Part shown: positions 17,172-26,292 of the stretch, in pieces
Layout: every line of letters starts with the position of its first letter
Position numbering within the stretch: the first letter of the stretch is position 1
From: Polyangiaceae bacterium
GTDB taxonomy: Bacteria > Myxococcota_A > Polyangia > Polyangiales > Polyangiaceae
Reading direction: 5' to 3'
Length of the DNA: 64,000 bases
Assembly (NCBI GenBank): GCA_013361525.1
Contig: JABFXY010000144.1
Coordinates: 37,887 to 101,886, forward strand
Made by a program: the position numbers and the translations under genes
The notes under the pieces: model-generated
What the model saw: only the letters and a program-made list of their open reading frames with translations
Told to the model about the DNA's origin: nothing
Databases searched by the model: none

Positions 17172-18356
17172 ATGTCGCTGCCCCGTCCGGTCTACATCGT
17201 CAGCGCGACCCGAACCCCGATCGGAGCCTTCCAGGGCTCGCTGTCGAGCGTCACCGCCCCGCACCTCGGGGCAGCATCGATCAAAGCCGCCCTCGAGCGC
17301 GCCAAGACGGCGCCGGATCAGATCGAAGAAGTCTTCATGGGCAACGTGCTCTCGGCGGGCATCGGTCAGGCCCCCGCGCGCCAGGCCGCGATTTACGCCG
17401 GCATCCCGGACAGGGTCCCCGCAACCACGGTGAGCAAGGTCTGTGGCTCGGGCCTTCAGGCTGTCATCCTCGGCACGAAAACCATCGCGCTCGGTGACGC
17501 GGAGCTCGTCCTCGCCGGCGGTATGGAGTCGATGTCGAACGTTCCGTATTACCTGCCGCAGGCTCGCAACGGCTACCGCATGGGCCACGGCAAGATCATC
17601 GACGGGATGATCCACGACGGCCTTTGGGACCCCTACGGCGACTTCCACATGGGCAGCGCCGGCGAAAAGTGCGCGAAAGAGTTCGCGTTCACCCGCGAGC
17701 AGCAGGACGAATTCGCGAAGGAGAGCTTCCGCCGCGCCGTCAGCGCGCAAAAAGAAGGGCTCTTCAAGGACGAGATCGTCGGCGTCTCTGTCCCGCAGAA
17801 GAAGGGCGATGCCATCGTCGTGACAGACGACGAAGGTCCGCCGAACGGCAAGCCGGAGAAGTTCGCCTCGCTCAGGCCCGCCTTCGCCAAGGACGGCACC
17901 ATCACCGCCGCGAACGCGTCGAGCATCAACGACGGCGCGAGCGCGCTCGTCCTCGCCAGCGAAAAGGCCGTGAAGGAGCACAAGCTCGAGCCGCTCGCCC
18001 GCATCGTCGGCTACGCCGGCGCAGCCCAGGCGCCGGAGTGGTTCACGACCGCTCCCGCGAAGGCGATCGAGAACACCTCGAAGAAGCTCGGCATCGCGAC
18101 GAAGGACATCGATCTGTACGAGATCAACGAGGCCTTCGCGGTCGTGACGATGGCTTGCAACAAGCTCTGCAACATCGACCCCGCGACGGTGAACGTGCGC
18201 GGCGGCGCGGTCGCCCTCGGTCACCCGATCGGCGCGAGCGGCGCGCGTATCCTCACGACGCTGCTCTTCGCCCTCAAGCACCAGAACAAGAAGCGCGGCC
18301 TCGCGACGCTCTGCATCGGCGGCGGCGAAGCGCTCGCGCTCGTCGTGGAGCGGTGA
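17172..18356 (+). CDS. Acetyl-CoA C-acetyltransferase (thiolase)
   Basis: A 394-residue thiolase, the normal length. It condenses two acetyl-CoA to acetoacetyl-CoA, or runs in reverse in beta-oxidation. The acyl-accepting cysteine is Cys91 in SKVCGSGLQA, with NEAFA near 320, the GGAVALGHPIGASG histidine near 350, and the general-base cysteine Cys381 in LCIGGGEALAL. The start is the ATG at 17172, with GAGGAG just upstream. The downstream metallo-hydrolase gene overlaps the stop codon by four bases. The short form without a trifunctional partner favours the biosynthetic (PhaA/AtoB-like) class, but no PHB synthase is in the window. Confidence 0.95.
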   Translation: MSLPRPVYIVSATRTPIGAFQGSLSSVTAPHLGAASIKAALERAKTAPDQIEEVFMGNVLSAGIGQAPARQAAIYAGIPDRVPATTVSKVCGSGLQAVILGTKTIALGDAELVLAGGMESMSNVPYYLPQARNGYRMGHGKIIDGMIHDGLWDPYGDFHMGSAGEKCAKEFAFTREQQDEFAKESFRRAVSAQKEGLFKDEIVGVSVPQKKGDAIVVTDDEGPPNGKPEKFASLRPAFAKDGTITAANASSINDGASALVLASEKAVKEHKLEPLARIVGYAGAAQAPEWFTTAPAKAIENTSKKLGIATKDIDLYEINEAFAVVTMACNKLCNIDPATVNVRGGAVALGHPIGASGARILTTLLFALKHQNKKRGLATLCIGGGEALALVVER

Positions 18357-19189
18357 TCCGCCCGACGACGGTCGCTCCCGGGGTCGAGCGCTTCGCGGCG
18401 CTCACCCCGACCCTTCCGCCCGCGACGCATACCAACAGCTACGCGCTCGGGACGCGCGACGTCGTCCTCGTCGAACCGGCCACGCCGTACGAAGACGAGC
18501 GACGCGAATGGGTCACCTGGGCGCGTGGCCTCGTTTCGCAAGGCCGGCGCCTCGTCGCGCTCTTCGCGACGCACCACCACGCGGACCACGTCGGCGGCGT
18601 CTCGTTCTTCCGCGAGGAGCTCGGTCTCGAGCTGTGGGCTCACGAGCGCATCGAAACGCTCTCGGGCCATGCGGTGTCCCGCGCGCTCGTCGACGGGGAT
18701 CAAATCGTCCTCGACGGCCCCGAGCCGATGAAGCTCGACGTGCTCCACACGCCGGGCCACGCATCGGACCATCTCTGCCTCTACGACGCGGCATCGAAGA
18801 CGCTCGTCGTCGGCGACATGGTCGCGAGCGTCGGCACCATTCTCATCGCGCCGGGCGACGGCGACATGCTCGAGTACCTCGCCCAGCTCGGGCGGCTCGA
18901 GAAGCTCGAGGCGAACGTCGCCCTCCCCGCGCACGGCGACCCGATCGAGGTCCCGTCGCGTTTGTTCCGCGCCTACCAAGCCCACCGCGCGATGCGCGAG
19001 GCGTGGATCCTCAAAGCCGTGGAGCAGTCCAAAGGCGGCAACCTCGACGAGCTCGTCACGATCGCCTACGCCGACACCAAACCCGAGCTACACCCGATCG
19101 CGCGGCTCAGCCTCGAAGCGCACCTGCTCAAGCTCGAGCGCGAAGGCCGAGTCCGCCGCGAAGGCGATCGCTTCGTGCCAGCGGCCTGA
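18353..19189 (+). CDS. MBL-fold metallo-hydrolase (LACTB2-like)
   Basis: A 278-residue metallo-beta-lactamase-fold protein. It has the zinc motif T-H-H-H-A-D-H at residues 73-79, HTPGHASDH with the next His at about 136, an Asp in VVGDMV near 160 and PAHGDP near 193. The C-terminal 60 residues form a winged-helix-like tail (ARLSLEAHLLKLEREGRVRRE), as in the LACTB2/YflN-type branch. The GTG start overlaps the thiolase TGA (GTGA), so translation is coupled. Co-translation with a thiolase suggests thioester or acyl-CoA-related hydrolysis; that is inference, since LACTB2 itself is an endoribonuclease. Confidence 0.88.
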   Translation: MIRPTTVAPGVERFAALTPTLPPATHTNSYALGTRDVVLVEPATPYEDERREWVTWARGLVSQGRRLVALFATHHHADHVGGVSFFREELGLELWAHERIETLSGHAVSRALVDGDQIVLDGPEPMKLDVLHTPGHASDHLCLYDAASKTLVVGDMVASVGTILIAPGDGDMLEYLAQLGRLEKLEANVALPAHGDPIEVPSRLFRAYQAHRAMREAWILKAVEQSKGGNLDELVTIAYADTKPELHPIARLSLEAHLLKLEREGRVRREGDRFVPAA

Positions 19190-19190
19190 C

Positions 19191-19841
19191 CTAGATCCCG
19201 GTCGAGCTGCTCCATGCCCTCGGCACCACTTCACCTTCGGGGGTGTAGTGCAGGACGTGCATGCGGACATGACGCTCGCTATGGCGCGCACACCATAGCT
19301 GCTCGCCGTTGGTCTCCTTTCGAACCTCCGCGCAATCGGGGCACAAAGGCTCGATCTCGGGGACCTTCCAAGCGGGGTTGTGGTTCTTTTCGCGAATGAC
19401 CATCACCGGGCACCCGGCAAGGCGAACCACCTTGTCCGCGACCGAGCCCATGAGAAGGCGCTTGATCCCTCGGCGGCTGTGCGTCGCAATCACGATCCAA
19501 TCAGCGTCGAGATGAGCCGCGAGCCAGACGATCTCGTCTGCGGGTTTACCGACCGACGTATGCACGTGCACGTGCGGTAGGCGCGCTTCGGGATTGGCCT
19601 CGTGGAAGGTCCGGAGTCGGTCGCGGCAGAACGCTGCGACCTCCTCGGCGTCGACCCCCCTGAGCTCCGGCGGTGGAAGGAACCCCGGATACACCATCAA
19701 TGGCACTTGTGGCTCGGCGACGGTCACGACGTGGACCTCGCCGTCGGGATGGACCGACGCGAGCGCGACCGCACGTTCGAATACCGGAGTGCTCCCCGGG
19801 TGCAGATCGATCGCAGCCAATACGTTGAACTTCGCAGCCAT
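19191..19841 (-). CDS. Universal stress protein with C-terminal zinc-ribbon-like tail
   Basis: A 216-residue protein. Residues about 1-150 are a UspA domain with the nucleotide-binding pattern ATHSRRGIKRLLMGSVADKVVRLAGCPVMVI (G-2X-G-9X-G-S type, with the first Gly replaced by Ser). The last 65 residues are an unusual extension containing CPDC, then WC and H about 16-20 residues later, then a His-rich segment (HSERHVRMHVLHY). That spacing looks like a metal-binding ribbon. The start at 19841 has GGAGG 8 bases upstream. It is one of a tandem pair of Usp genes 35 bp apart, and its stop is 1 bp from the convergent MBL gene. Confidence 0.85.
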   Translation of the reverse strand: MAAKFNVLAAIDLHPGSTPVFERAVALASVHPDGEVHVVTVAEPQVPLMVYPGFLPPPELRGVDAEEVAAFCRDRLRTFHEANPEARLPHVHVHTSVGKPADEIVWLAAHLDADWIVIATHSRRGIKRLLMGSVADKVVRLAGCPVMVIREKNHNPAWKVPEIEPLCPDCAEVRKETNGEQLWCARHSERHVRMHVLHYTPEGEVVPRAWSSSTGI

Positions 19842-19894
19842 GACGTGGCCTCCAACCACAGTTGGGAAGCACCACGCATGCCACAGTGACGAAG

Positions 19895-20380
19895 CTACGA
19901 GCCTTGTTCGTGTTTCTTCTCGCGCACGACGAGCACCTCACATCCGGCGAGGCGCACGACCTTTTCGGCGACCGAGCCGATCAAAAGACGTTTGATGCCG
20001 GTGCGACCGTGCGTGCCGAGAATGACCATGTCCGCGTTCACCCGCGTGGCGAGGTTCACGATCTTCTCCGCGGCGTCGCCCGTCTCGGTGTAGTGGCGGA
20101 CCGTCGGCGCCTTGAGCGTCGGGTTCTTCTTCTTGAAGTCGGCGACGCGGCTCGTCGCGAACGCTTCGATCTTCCCTGCGCCTCCGCCGGTCAGATCGGA
20201 CATGTCGAGGTCCTCCGGCGGCTTGACGTTGGCGATGTTGGGCTCCGTCACACAGATGACATGAACGTCCGCATCCATCGACGCGGCCTGCGCGAGCGCG
20301 CGCGACATGATGAGGTTGGAGCCTTTGTGAAGGTCGATCGCGACGACGACGGCCGACCGTGCTCCAGCGGAATTGGTCAT
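19895..20380 (-). CDS. Universal stress protein
   Basis: A 161-residue single UspA domain of ordinary length. It begins VVVAIDLHKGS and carries the ATP-binding signature GTHGRTGIKRLLIGSVAEKVVRLAGCEVLVV near residues 120-150 (G-2X-G-9X-G-S), so it probably binds ATP. Its C-terminal half closely matches the adjacent downstream Usp gene, suggesting local duplication before the second copy gained its Cys/His tail. It is divergent from purE; the promoters share a gap of under 50 bp. Confidence 0.93.
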   Translation of the reverse strand: MTNSAGARSAVVVAIDLHKGSNLIMSRALAQAASMDADVHVICVTEPNIANVKPPEDLDMSDLTGGGAGKIEAFATSRVADFKKKNPTLKAPTVRHYTETGDAAEKIVNLATRVNADMVILGTHGRTGIKRLLIGSVAEKVVRLAGCEVLVVREKKHEQGS

Positions 20381-20427
20381 GAAAAGTGCCTCTTGTTAGG
20401 GGGCCCAGCATAGGGCACATAGTGCCG

Positions 20428-20916
20428 GTGAGTGAAGCGCCCTGGGTCGCGGTCATCATGGGCTCGAGAAGCGACCTCGAGCATTTGTCACCCGCGATCG
20501 AACTATTGAGCGAGCTTGCGATTCCGCACGAGGTGCGGATCGTGTCGGCGCACCGGACCCCGGACTGGATGTTCGAGTTCGCCGAGTCTGCAGAGGAGCG
20601 AGGGCTCGAGGTCATCATCGCCGCGGCCGGAGGTGCAGCGCACCTGCCCGGGATGGTCGCGGCGAAGACGCTCGTTCCGGTCCTCGGTGTGCCGGTCCCG
20701 GCGACCGCGCTCGTAGGGGTCGATGCGCTGCTCTCGATCGTGCAGATGCCGAAGGGCGTGCCCGTCGGCACGCTCGCCATCGGCAAGCCGGGCGCCGCCA
20801 ATGCCGCGCTCCTCGCCGCGCAGATCGTGGCGAACAAGCGGCCCGACGTTCGCGAGCGCCTGCGCCGCTGGCGTGAGGCCCGCACCGACGAAGTCCTCGC
20901 GCAGCGAGAGGTTTGA
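20428..20916 (+). CDS. purE: N5-carboxyaminoimidazole ribonucleotide mutase
   Basis: A 162-residue class I PurE that converts N5-CAIR to CAIR in purine synthesis. Motifs are MGSRSDLEHLSPA (phosphate loop with the Ser/Asp pair), RIVSAHRTPDWM (the SAHR catalytic His), IAAAGGAAHLPGM and PVPATALVGVDALLSIVQMPKGVPVGTLAIG. The frame opens at 20386. GTG codons at 20422 and 20428 are the best starts, since conserved sequence begins just after; no strong ribosome binding site decides between them. It is followed 3 bp later by purK, the usual partner. Confidence 0.95.
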   Translation: MSEAPWVAVIMGSRSDLEHLSPAIELLSELAIPHEVRIVSAHRTPDWMFEFAESAEERGLEVIIAAAGGAAHLPGMVAAKTLVPVLGVPVPATALVGVDALLSIVQMPKGVPVGTLAIGKPGAANAALLAAQIVANKRPDVRERLRRWREARTDEVLAQREV

Positions 20917-20919
20917 GCC

Positions 20920-22047
20920 GTGCCGATTCTGCCGGGTTCAACGATTGCGATTTTCGGCGGCGGGCAGCTCGGCCGCATGCTCGCAATGGCTGCTCGAGAG
21001 ATGGGTTATCACCTGCGGGTCATCGATCCGGATCCGGGGTGTGCGGCTCGTTTCTCGGTGGAAGAGCACATCGTCGCCTCGTTCGACGACGTCGAAGCCG
21101 CCGCGTGGCTCGCAAAGCGATGCAACGTCGCGACGCTCGAGATCGAAAAAGTGTCGACGGATTGCCTCGACCGCGCCGCCGCGTTCGTTCCGGTCCGGCC
21201 GTCGAGCGGCGCGCTCGCGATCATTCAAGATCGCGGCGCGCAGAAGACCTTTCTGAAGAAGGCGGGCGTCCCCGTCGGCCCGTTCGAGATCGCGACCAGC
21301 GCCGAAGAGCTCGAGCGCGCGCTGGTGTCGCTCGCTGGTCCTTGTTTCGTCAAAGCGGCGCGCGGCGGTTACGACGGACGCGGCCAGGTGCAGACGCAAG
21401 CCTCGGAGGAGGCCGCCGCGGCTTGGCGCGATTTGGCAGCGGAGTCTTGTGTCGCCGAGCGCGCGCTCGATATCGAGGCCGAGCTCTCGGTCATGGTCGC
21501 GCGATCGCCCTCTGGCTCCGTCGCCGTCTATCCGCCGGCGCTCAATCACCACGAGTCGCGCGTGCTCGCGTGGTCCGTCCTACCTGCTCCAATCAGCGAG
21601 GATCTCGCCGCGCGCGCAACGGACATCGCGCGCACCATCGCGACCGCGCTCGAGATCGAAGGCTTGCTCTGCGTCGAGCTCTTCCTCGTGAAGGGCGATC
21701 TGCTGGTGAACGAGCTCGCGCCCCGACCGCACAACAGCTACCACGCGAGCGCGATCGCCTGCTCGACGAGCCAATTCGAGCAGTGCGTCCGCGCGATCTG
21801 CGACCTGCCCCTCGGCTCGACCGAGGTGCTGCGCCCCGCCGCGATTTACAACCTCCTCGGTGACGACTGGTCGGGGCAATCGCAGCCCGCGTTCGGCCGC
21901 GCGCTCGAGCTACCCGGCGTGCGACTGCACCTCTACGGCAAGTCCGTCGCACGCCCCGGCCGAAAAATGGGGCACCTCTCGGCGAGCGCCCACACCGCCA
22001 TGGACGCGGTCGCGCTCGTCCGCGCTGCGAAGGCGCGGCTCAAATAA
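20920..22047 (+). CDS. purK: N5-carboxyaminoimidazole ribonucleotide synthase
   Basis: A 375-residue ATP-grasp enzyme that makes N5-CAIR from AIR, bicarbonate and ATP, feeding PurE. It begins with a pre-ATP-grasp Rossmann segment (IAIFGGGQLGRMLAMAAREMGY). It then shows the central FVKAARGGYDGRGQ loop near residue 145 and the metal-binding VNELAPRPHNSYHASAIACSTSQFEQ near 265. It starts with GTG at 20920 and forms the purEK operon. Its last 8 bases overlap the convergent gene at 22040. Confidence 0.96.
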   Translation: MPILPGSTIAIFGGGQLGRMLAMAAREMGYHLRVIDPDPGCAARFSVEEHIVASFDDVEAAAWLAKRCNVATLEIEKVSTDCLDRAAAFVPVRPSSGALAIIQDRGAQKTFLKKAGVPVGPFEIATSAEELERALVSLAGPCFVKAARGGYDGRGQVQTQASEEAAAAWRDLAAESCVAERALDIEAELSVMVARSPSGSVAVYPPALNHHESRVLAWSVLPAPISEDLAARATDIARTIATALEIEGLLCVELFLVKGDLLVNELAPRPHNSYHASAIACSTSQFEQCVRAICDLPLGSTEVLRPAAIYNLLGDDWSGQSQPAFGRALELPGVRLHLYGKSVARPGRKMGHLSASAHTAMDAVALVRAAKARLK

Positions 22048-22708
22048 TTGGCCGCGTGGACCAGCGGACTTCGCCGCGCATCCAATCCTTCGTGCCGCCC
22101 TCGTGACAGAGGATGTGCACGCCGCTCGCGCCGGTCATCTCGAAGATGACTTCCATCGAGCCGAGCACGTCTTGCCATAGGTTTTCGTCGTAGCCGGAGG
22201 CGTTCGTGTATTCGAAACACACGCTCGCGATGCCGTCGCCGCGCTCCACCGAGCCCACTTGGACCATGGGCCCGTCGGTGTAGAGCGCGAGGATCTTGTC
22301 GGCGTGCCGCGCGGCCGCCTCGGGTGATCCGAACCGCAACACGAAATGGTAAACGCCGCGCGCGTCGTGTTTGCGCGCCTCGCGGCCCAGGCGCCGGCAT
22401 AGCGTGAGCCCGCCGCCGGTGACGGCGCGGACGGCGTCGTGAATGGCAGCATAAAACTGAATCGGGTACCACCCGGTGCCCGACAGATCGCGTTGCAACG
22501 TCCAGCGAATGTCCTCGTGCAGACGCGCCATGACCGCGGCCGCCTCCGCCTCGCCGCAAACGGTGTTCACGCTCGCGAGCAAACCCCGAAACGCCTGTCC
22601 TCGAATTCGAGCTCCACGCCTGAGCTCGAGGCGCGCAGCACGCGACGGCGCGTGCTCGATAGGACCATCGAGCCTGTACGTGTCACGACCGAGCATTGCA
22701 CGGTACAT
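22040..22708 (-). CDS. DUF2378/TIGR02265-like protein
   Basis: About 222 residues, no signal peptide. The visible family-like pattern is an N-terminal IRGQAFRGLLASV, a short helical region, then GTGWYPIQFYAAIHDAVRAVTGG. A region around RRLGREARKHDARGVYHFVLRFGSPEAAARHADKIL and a beta-rich C-terminus (GSMEVIFEMTGASGVHI) follow. The order (strand, G-W-Y turn, helices, then strands with a conserved M-E-V-F-like run) parallels the gene at 3164-3787. Both resemble the myxobacterial paralogous family of unknown function. The start at 22708 follows a G-rich stretch; 22768 is an alternative. Confidence 0.6.
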   Translation of the reverse strand: MYRAMLGRDTYRLDGPIEHAPSRAARLELRRGARIRGQAFRGLLASVNTVCGEAEAAAVMARLHEDIRWTLQRDLSGTGWYPIQFYAAIHDAVRAVTGGGLTLCRRLGREARKHDARGVYHFVLRFGSPEAAARHADKILALYTDGPMVQVGSVERGDGIASVCFEYTNASGYDENLWQDVLGSMEVIFEMTGASGVHILCHEGGTKDWMRGEVRWSTRPII

Positions 22709-22801
22709 CGGTGCCCCCAATCGCTGGCGATTGCCCCCGGGCGCCGGCGAGCCCCCCGCCCCCGGCACCCCCGACGCGCGCGCCCTTCACGCGTCGAAAA
22801 A

Positions 22802-24898
22802 TTACTTAGGCGGGGTGATGATAACGTCCTTCGGTGGGATGAGGAAGTAGACGTCGCGCTCGTCGAGCGGCGACCCGTCTCCCCGTACCGTCAGGATTGC
22901 GCGGTAAATCTGAGGTGCGTCGGTGGCCGGAACAGTCGTGTTCTGCGGTACTGGTACGACGTCCCAGCACACGTGTTTACCCGGATAGAGCACCGGAAAC
23001 GCATCGTCGTAACCGTCGCCATCGGTGTCCGCGGTGGGGTCCACGACGTCGCACTCACCGCTGCCGGAGACGTTCACCTCCAGGTAATCGATGAATTGCG
23101 TCGCATCGATCGTGTCGCCCGCGCCGTCGTCGGCGTCGGTCGCGTCGATCGTCGTATCGAGCGACTTTTCGCGCGCCAGCTGCTTGATGGCCGTCACGGT
23201 GTTCTGCACGACGGCGTTGTCGATGGCCTGGTACACGAATGGGTCACCGCTCGAGTCGACCGTACCGGATGCATTCGCGATGTCCGTGGCGACACTCTGG
23301 GCCGTCCCAGTGCCCGTTTGATCGCCCGTGCCCCAAAGCCCGACGAACTTGATCCCCGCCGCCTGCAGAGCCGCGCCTGCGCTCGCCGCCGTGAAGCTCG
23401 TGCATTCGATACCCATGCATTGCTGATTGGCGTCGGTGATCTGCACGTAGATGCGAATCGCATCGGCGCGGAAGCCGGGGCACCCGATGCCGTTGCCGGC
23501 GCAGCCCATGCCGGCGTCGTTCGGGCATAGCCCAGGGTTCGCAATGCAATGCGACGGCTGGAACGGCGCCTCGTTCTGGCCGCCCCCGATATCGGGGACG
23601 GCACCCGCCGTCGCCGCAGGATCGCTCTGCAGCGAGAGCAGATTCTCGTACGTGTTGAGCTCGTCGAAACGACCGACGCCCGTCCACACGTCCGCGATGC
23701 AGCCAAGTCCTTCGTTGGGATCTTGAATGCAATGGTTCTCGAAGCAGACGCCGGCACCGCAATCGGCGTCGAGGTTGCAAACACCGCCGTAATTCGCGCA
23801 TTCGAGCTGATTCACGATCGCGGGCACGCCGCTCACCATGTTCTGCATGGCGGTGAGCTCCGCGCTCATCGACCCCGTCGTGTCGAACGCGAAGTAGACG
23901 TCGGCGAACTGAATGTTGGTTCGGAAGCGAACCGTGTCTTCCTCCGGCGTGGTCGGCTCCTCGTAGGGAACGATGAACACGAAGTCGCCGTTCGCCTGCG
24001 GGTTGTCCGAGTCGTCGGTCGGGTCGGTGCCGGCGACCTGCTCGATGAGGTCGCTGACGCCGTCGCCGTCGGTATCGACGCTCGTCGGATCCGTCCCGAT
24101 CTCGTGCTCGTCCGCGTCGGAGACACCGTCGCTGTCGGAGTCTTCGTCCTGGAAATCGGGGATGTCGTCGTCGTCGGTGTCGACCGGATCCGTCCCGACG
24201 TCGTCGTCGCCCGCCTCTTGCGAGTCGCTGAAGCCGTCGTTGTCGGAGTCGTCGTCGTATCGATCGCGGATCCCGTCCCCGTCGGTGTCGGCGCCGTTCT
24301 CGTCGAAGTCGCCAATCGAGTCGCTGTCGCTGTCGAGGTCGTGATAGTCCGCGCTCCCGTCGCCGTCGCAGTCCTTCGGATCGGCCGGTGTGCCCTCTGC
24401 GTCGGGTTGGCCATCGTCGTCGCAATCGCTGCCTGCGCCGGCGATCTCGATCGCGTCTTGAACGGTGTCGCCGTCGTCGTCGCTGTCGGCGAAATCGGGT
24501 ATCCCGTCGTCGTCGAAATCGTCGATGCCGTCGTCCGCATCGAGGATCCCGTTTCCGTCGGAGTCGTCGTCCAGAAAATCCGGTGTCCCGTCGTTGTCGG
24601 AGTCGACGGGCGGCGTGTCGGGATCGGTGTCGCCGGCCTCCACGGAGTCGGGGATACCGTCGCCGTCCGCGTCCTCGTCGTCGCGGTTGAGGATGCCATC
24701 GCCGTCCGCATCGCCGTCGCCTTCGTCGGCGTCGGCGATGCCGTCGCCATCCGCGTCCGCGCTCGAGGGCGGGCCACCTCCGTCACCGCCGCCGCCCGCA
24801 CCCCCAGCCTCGTCGTCGGCCCCCGGCTCGCAGGCGGCCGCGATCAACAGCGTCAATGGGAGGCAATAAGCGAGATGGCGAATACGAGATAAAGCCAT
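22802..24898 (-). CDS. Calcium-repeat (TSP3-like) lipoprotein with vWA domain
   Basis: A 698-residue lipoprotein (lipobox LIAAAC near residue 23) with a Gly-rich linker. Residues about 45-300 are Asp-rich thrombospondin type-3-like repeats of the DxDGDGIxDxxD form, about 14 units, which bind calcium and form an extended stalk. A von Willebrand A-type domain follows at about 330-600, with the MIDAS motif FDTTGSMSAE near 340. A Cys-rich insert inside it (CNLDADCGAGVCFENHC) resembles myxobacterial DxDC modules. A last TSP3 unit and a beta domain close the protein. It is probably a surface protein for adhesion or ligand binding. Confidence 0.88.
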   Translation of the reverse strand: MALSRIRHLAYCLPLTLLIAAACEPGADDEAGGAGGGGDGGGPPSSADADGDGIADADEGDGDADGDGILNRDDEDADGDGIPDSVEAGDTDPDTPPVDSDNDGTPDFLDDDSDGNGILDADDGIDDFDDDGIPDFADSDDDGDTVQDAIEIAGAGSDCDDDGQPDAEGTPADPKDCDGDGSADYHDLDSDSDSIGDFDENGADTDGDGIRDRYDDDSDNDGFSDSQEAGDDDVGTDPVDTDDDDIPDFQDEDSDSDGVSDADEHEIGTDPTSVDTDGDGVSDLIEQVAGTDPTDDSDNPQANGDFVFIVPYEEPTTPEEDTVRFRTNIQFADVYFAFDTTGSMSAELTAMQNMVSGVPAIVNQLECANYGGVCNLDADCGAGVCFENHCIQDPNEGLGCIADVWTGVGRFDELNTYENLLSLQSDPAATAGAVPDIGGGQNEAPFQPSHCIANPGLCPNDAGMGCAGNGIGCPGFRADAIRIYVQITDANQQCMGIECTSFTAASAGAALQAAGIKFVGLWGTGDQTGTGTAQSVATDIANASGTVDSSGDPFVYQAIDNAVVQNTVTAIKQLAREKSLDTTIDATDADDGAGDTIDATQFIDYLEVNVSGSGECDVVDPTADTDGDGYDDAFPVLYPGKHVCWDVVPVPQNTTVPATDAPQIYRAILTVRGDGSPLDERDVYFLIPPKDVIITPPK

Positions 24899-25029
24899 TA
24901 GGTACCTCCGTCGCGCCCCGGACGAACGGCAAGGACATGCCGAGATAGAAGGGTCGCATGCGACCCGCCCAACATCAAGACGTCGTCAAAGCGCCGTCAG
25001 GTCGACCGCTCGTCAGGACGATGGAGGCG

Positions 25030-26160
25030 TCAGCGAATGGGCTCGACGGTGCCGTCGCTCTTCACGACGAGCGCTGCGATACCCTGCTTCGCGTTGAAGA
25101 GGACCACGGCGGCCTTCTTTCCAATGAACGGAATGGGTCCACCGGTGGATGGGCCTCCGTGATCCGCGTCCTCCAACACGATACGAGGCGGCGCTCCGGC
25201 ACGCTCGAGCTTCAACAAACCATTTTTCGTGCGCGATAGCGCGACGTGCGCGCCGTCGAGATCCGCCTCCACCCAGGTGGCCGATGGGGCAGGAAGCCTC
25301 GGCCGATCCGACGCGCTCGTCACCGAACCGGGGTCGTCCTCGGTCTGCTCCCCTTTGCGCGCGTCGAATACACCGTATTTGCTCTCCGCGGGCGTCGCGC
25401 CGATCGACACGACACCCCAGATCGTCGGCTGCGCCTTTCCCTCGACGAGGCGCGCCGTCTGCGCCCCGACGGGGACCGATGTCGGCGAGCAAACGACGGG
25501 CTTTTCCCCGTCCGGCTCGACCTCGCAAACATGGAGAATCCCCACCGTATCGCGATAGAGAAGCGCCGTTTTCCCTGCGCCGGTGCCGGTCATTCCCTGT
25601 AGCTGCACCGTGCCGGGGACGATCTCTTTGAAGTCGCCGGCGACGAATGGCTTGCCAGTGAGACGAGGTGGGCCTTTATCGAGAGCGCCGCCTTCGGGCC
25701 GGATCCTCGCGGCGGAGGCGGCGTCGTCGAACTGCTCGATGCGCTTCAGAAAGCTCTCTGCGGAGCAACGCTCGTTGCAATGCGCCTCGACCTCCAGGAG
25801 CTCGCGCAAGCCGGCGGTCTTCTTGTCGCCGTCGTCGACGCTTTCGTAAAACTTCGTAATGGTCGCGTCACACCGCTTCGGGTAGTCGCCGCGATCGTCA
25901 CCGAGCGCCGCATCGATCGAGCGGACGCGGCTCTCCACCGGCTCGCCCTCGGCGAGCGGCTCGCCGAGCACACACGCGATGACGTCTCCCCACGCTCTCT
26001 TCGAGTCGGGCGGTGATCGCTTCTTCCACAGGTAGAAGCCGCCGCCAGCTGCGGCCGAAACGACGACCAGGGCGACGACGACGGGAAGCGCTCGCCCACG
26101 CGGAGCGGGAGGCGGAGGTGCCACGTCTTCGGGGGCGGCGATGCGTGGAAGTCGTCTCAA
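25030..26160 (-). CDS. Single-pass membrane protein of unknown function
   Basis: A 376-residue protein. A Pro-rich cytoplasmic N-terminus (APPPPAPRGR) is followed by one transmembrane helix at residues about 27-45 (VVVALVVVSAAAGGGFYLW) and then a large periplasmic part. The first periplasmic region (50-150) has four cysteines in a helical context (VIACVL, KRCDATI, EAHCNERC). The second half alternates short beta-strands and loops, ending GIAALVVKSDGTVEPI, like a degenerate propeller. The same layout occurs in proteins next to myxobacterial Ser/Thr kinases, but no kinase is near. Divergent from the gene at 26293. Confidence 0.65.
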   Translation of the reverse strand: MRRLPRIAAPEDVAPPPPAPRGRALPVVVALVVVSAAAGGGFYLWKKRSPPDSKRAWGDVIACVLGEPLAEGEPVESRVRSIDAALGDDRGDYPKRCDATITKFYESVDDGDKKTAGLRELLEVEAHCNERCSAESFLKRIEQFDDAASAARIRPEGGALDKGPPRLTGKPFVAGDFKEIVPGTVQLQGMTGTGAGKTALLYRDTVGILHVCEVEPDGEKPVVCSPTSVPVGAQTARLVEGKAQPTIWGVVSIGATPAESKYGVFDARKGEQTEDDPGSVTSASDRPRLPAPSATWVEADLDGAHVALSRTKNGLLKLERAGAPPRIVLEDADHGGPSTGGPIPFIGKKAAVVLFNAKQGIAALVVKSDGTVEPIR

Positions 26161-26292
26161 GGCCTGCCCCGTCCACGCGCGACGCGATCCATTTTCGAGG
26201 CGAGATTAGCAGAGCCGCGAGTCGCGGAGCGTTTTCGCAGACGTTGCTCGGACGACGACCGTGCGACACGGGCCGCCTCCACCCTGCCGCCC

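Noticed and set aside
18303..18356. Thiolase C-terminal GGGEALAL instead of GGGMG as a possible defect
   Set aside because: The catalytic Cys and the GHPIGASG motif are intact, and Glu/Ala variants here are common in bacterial thiolases.
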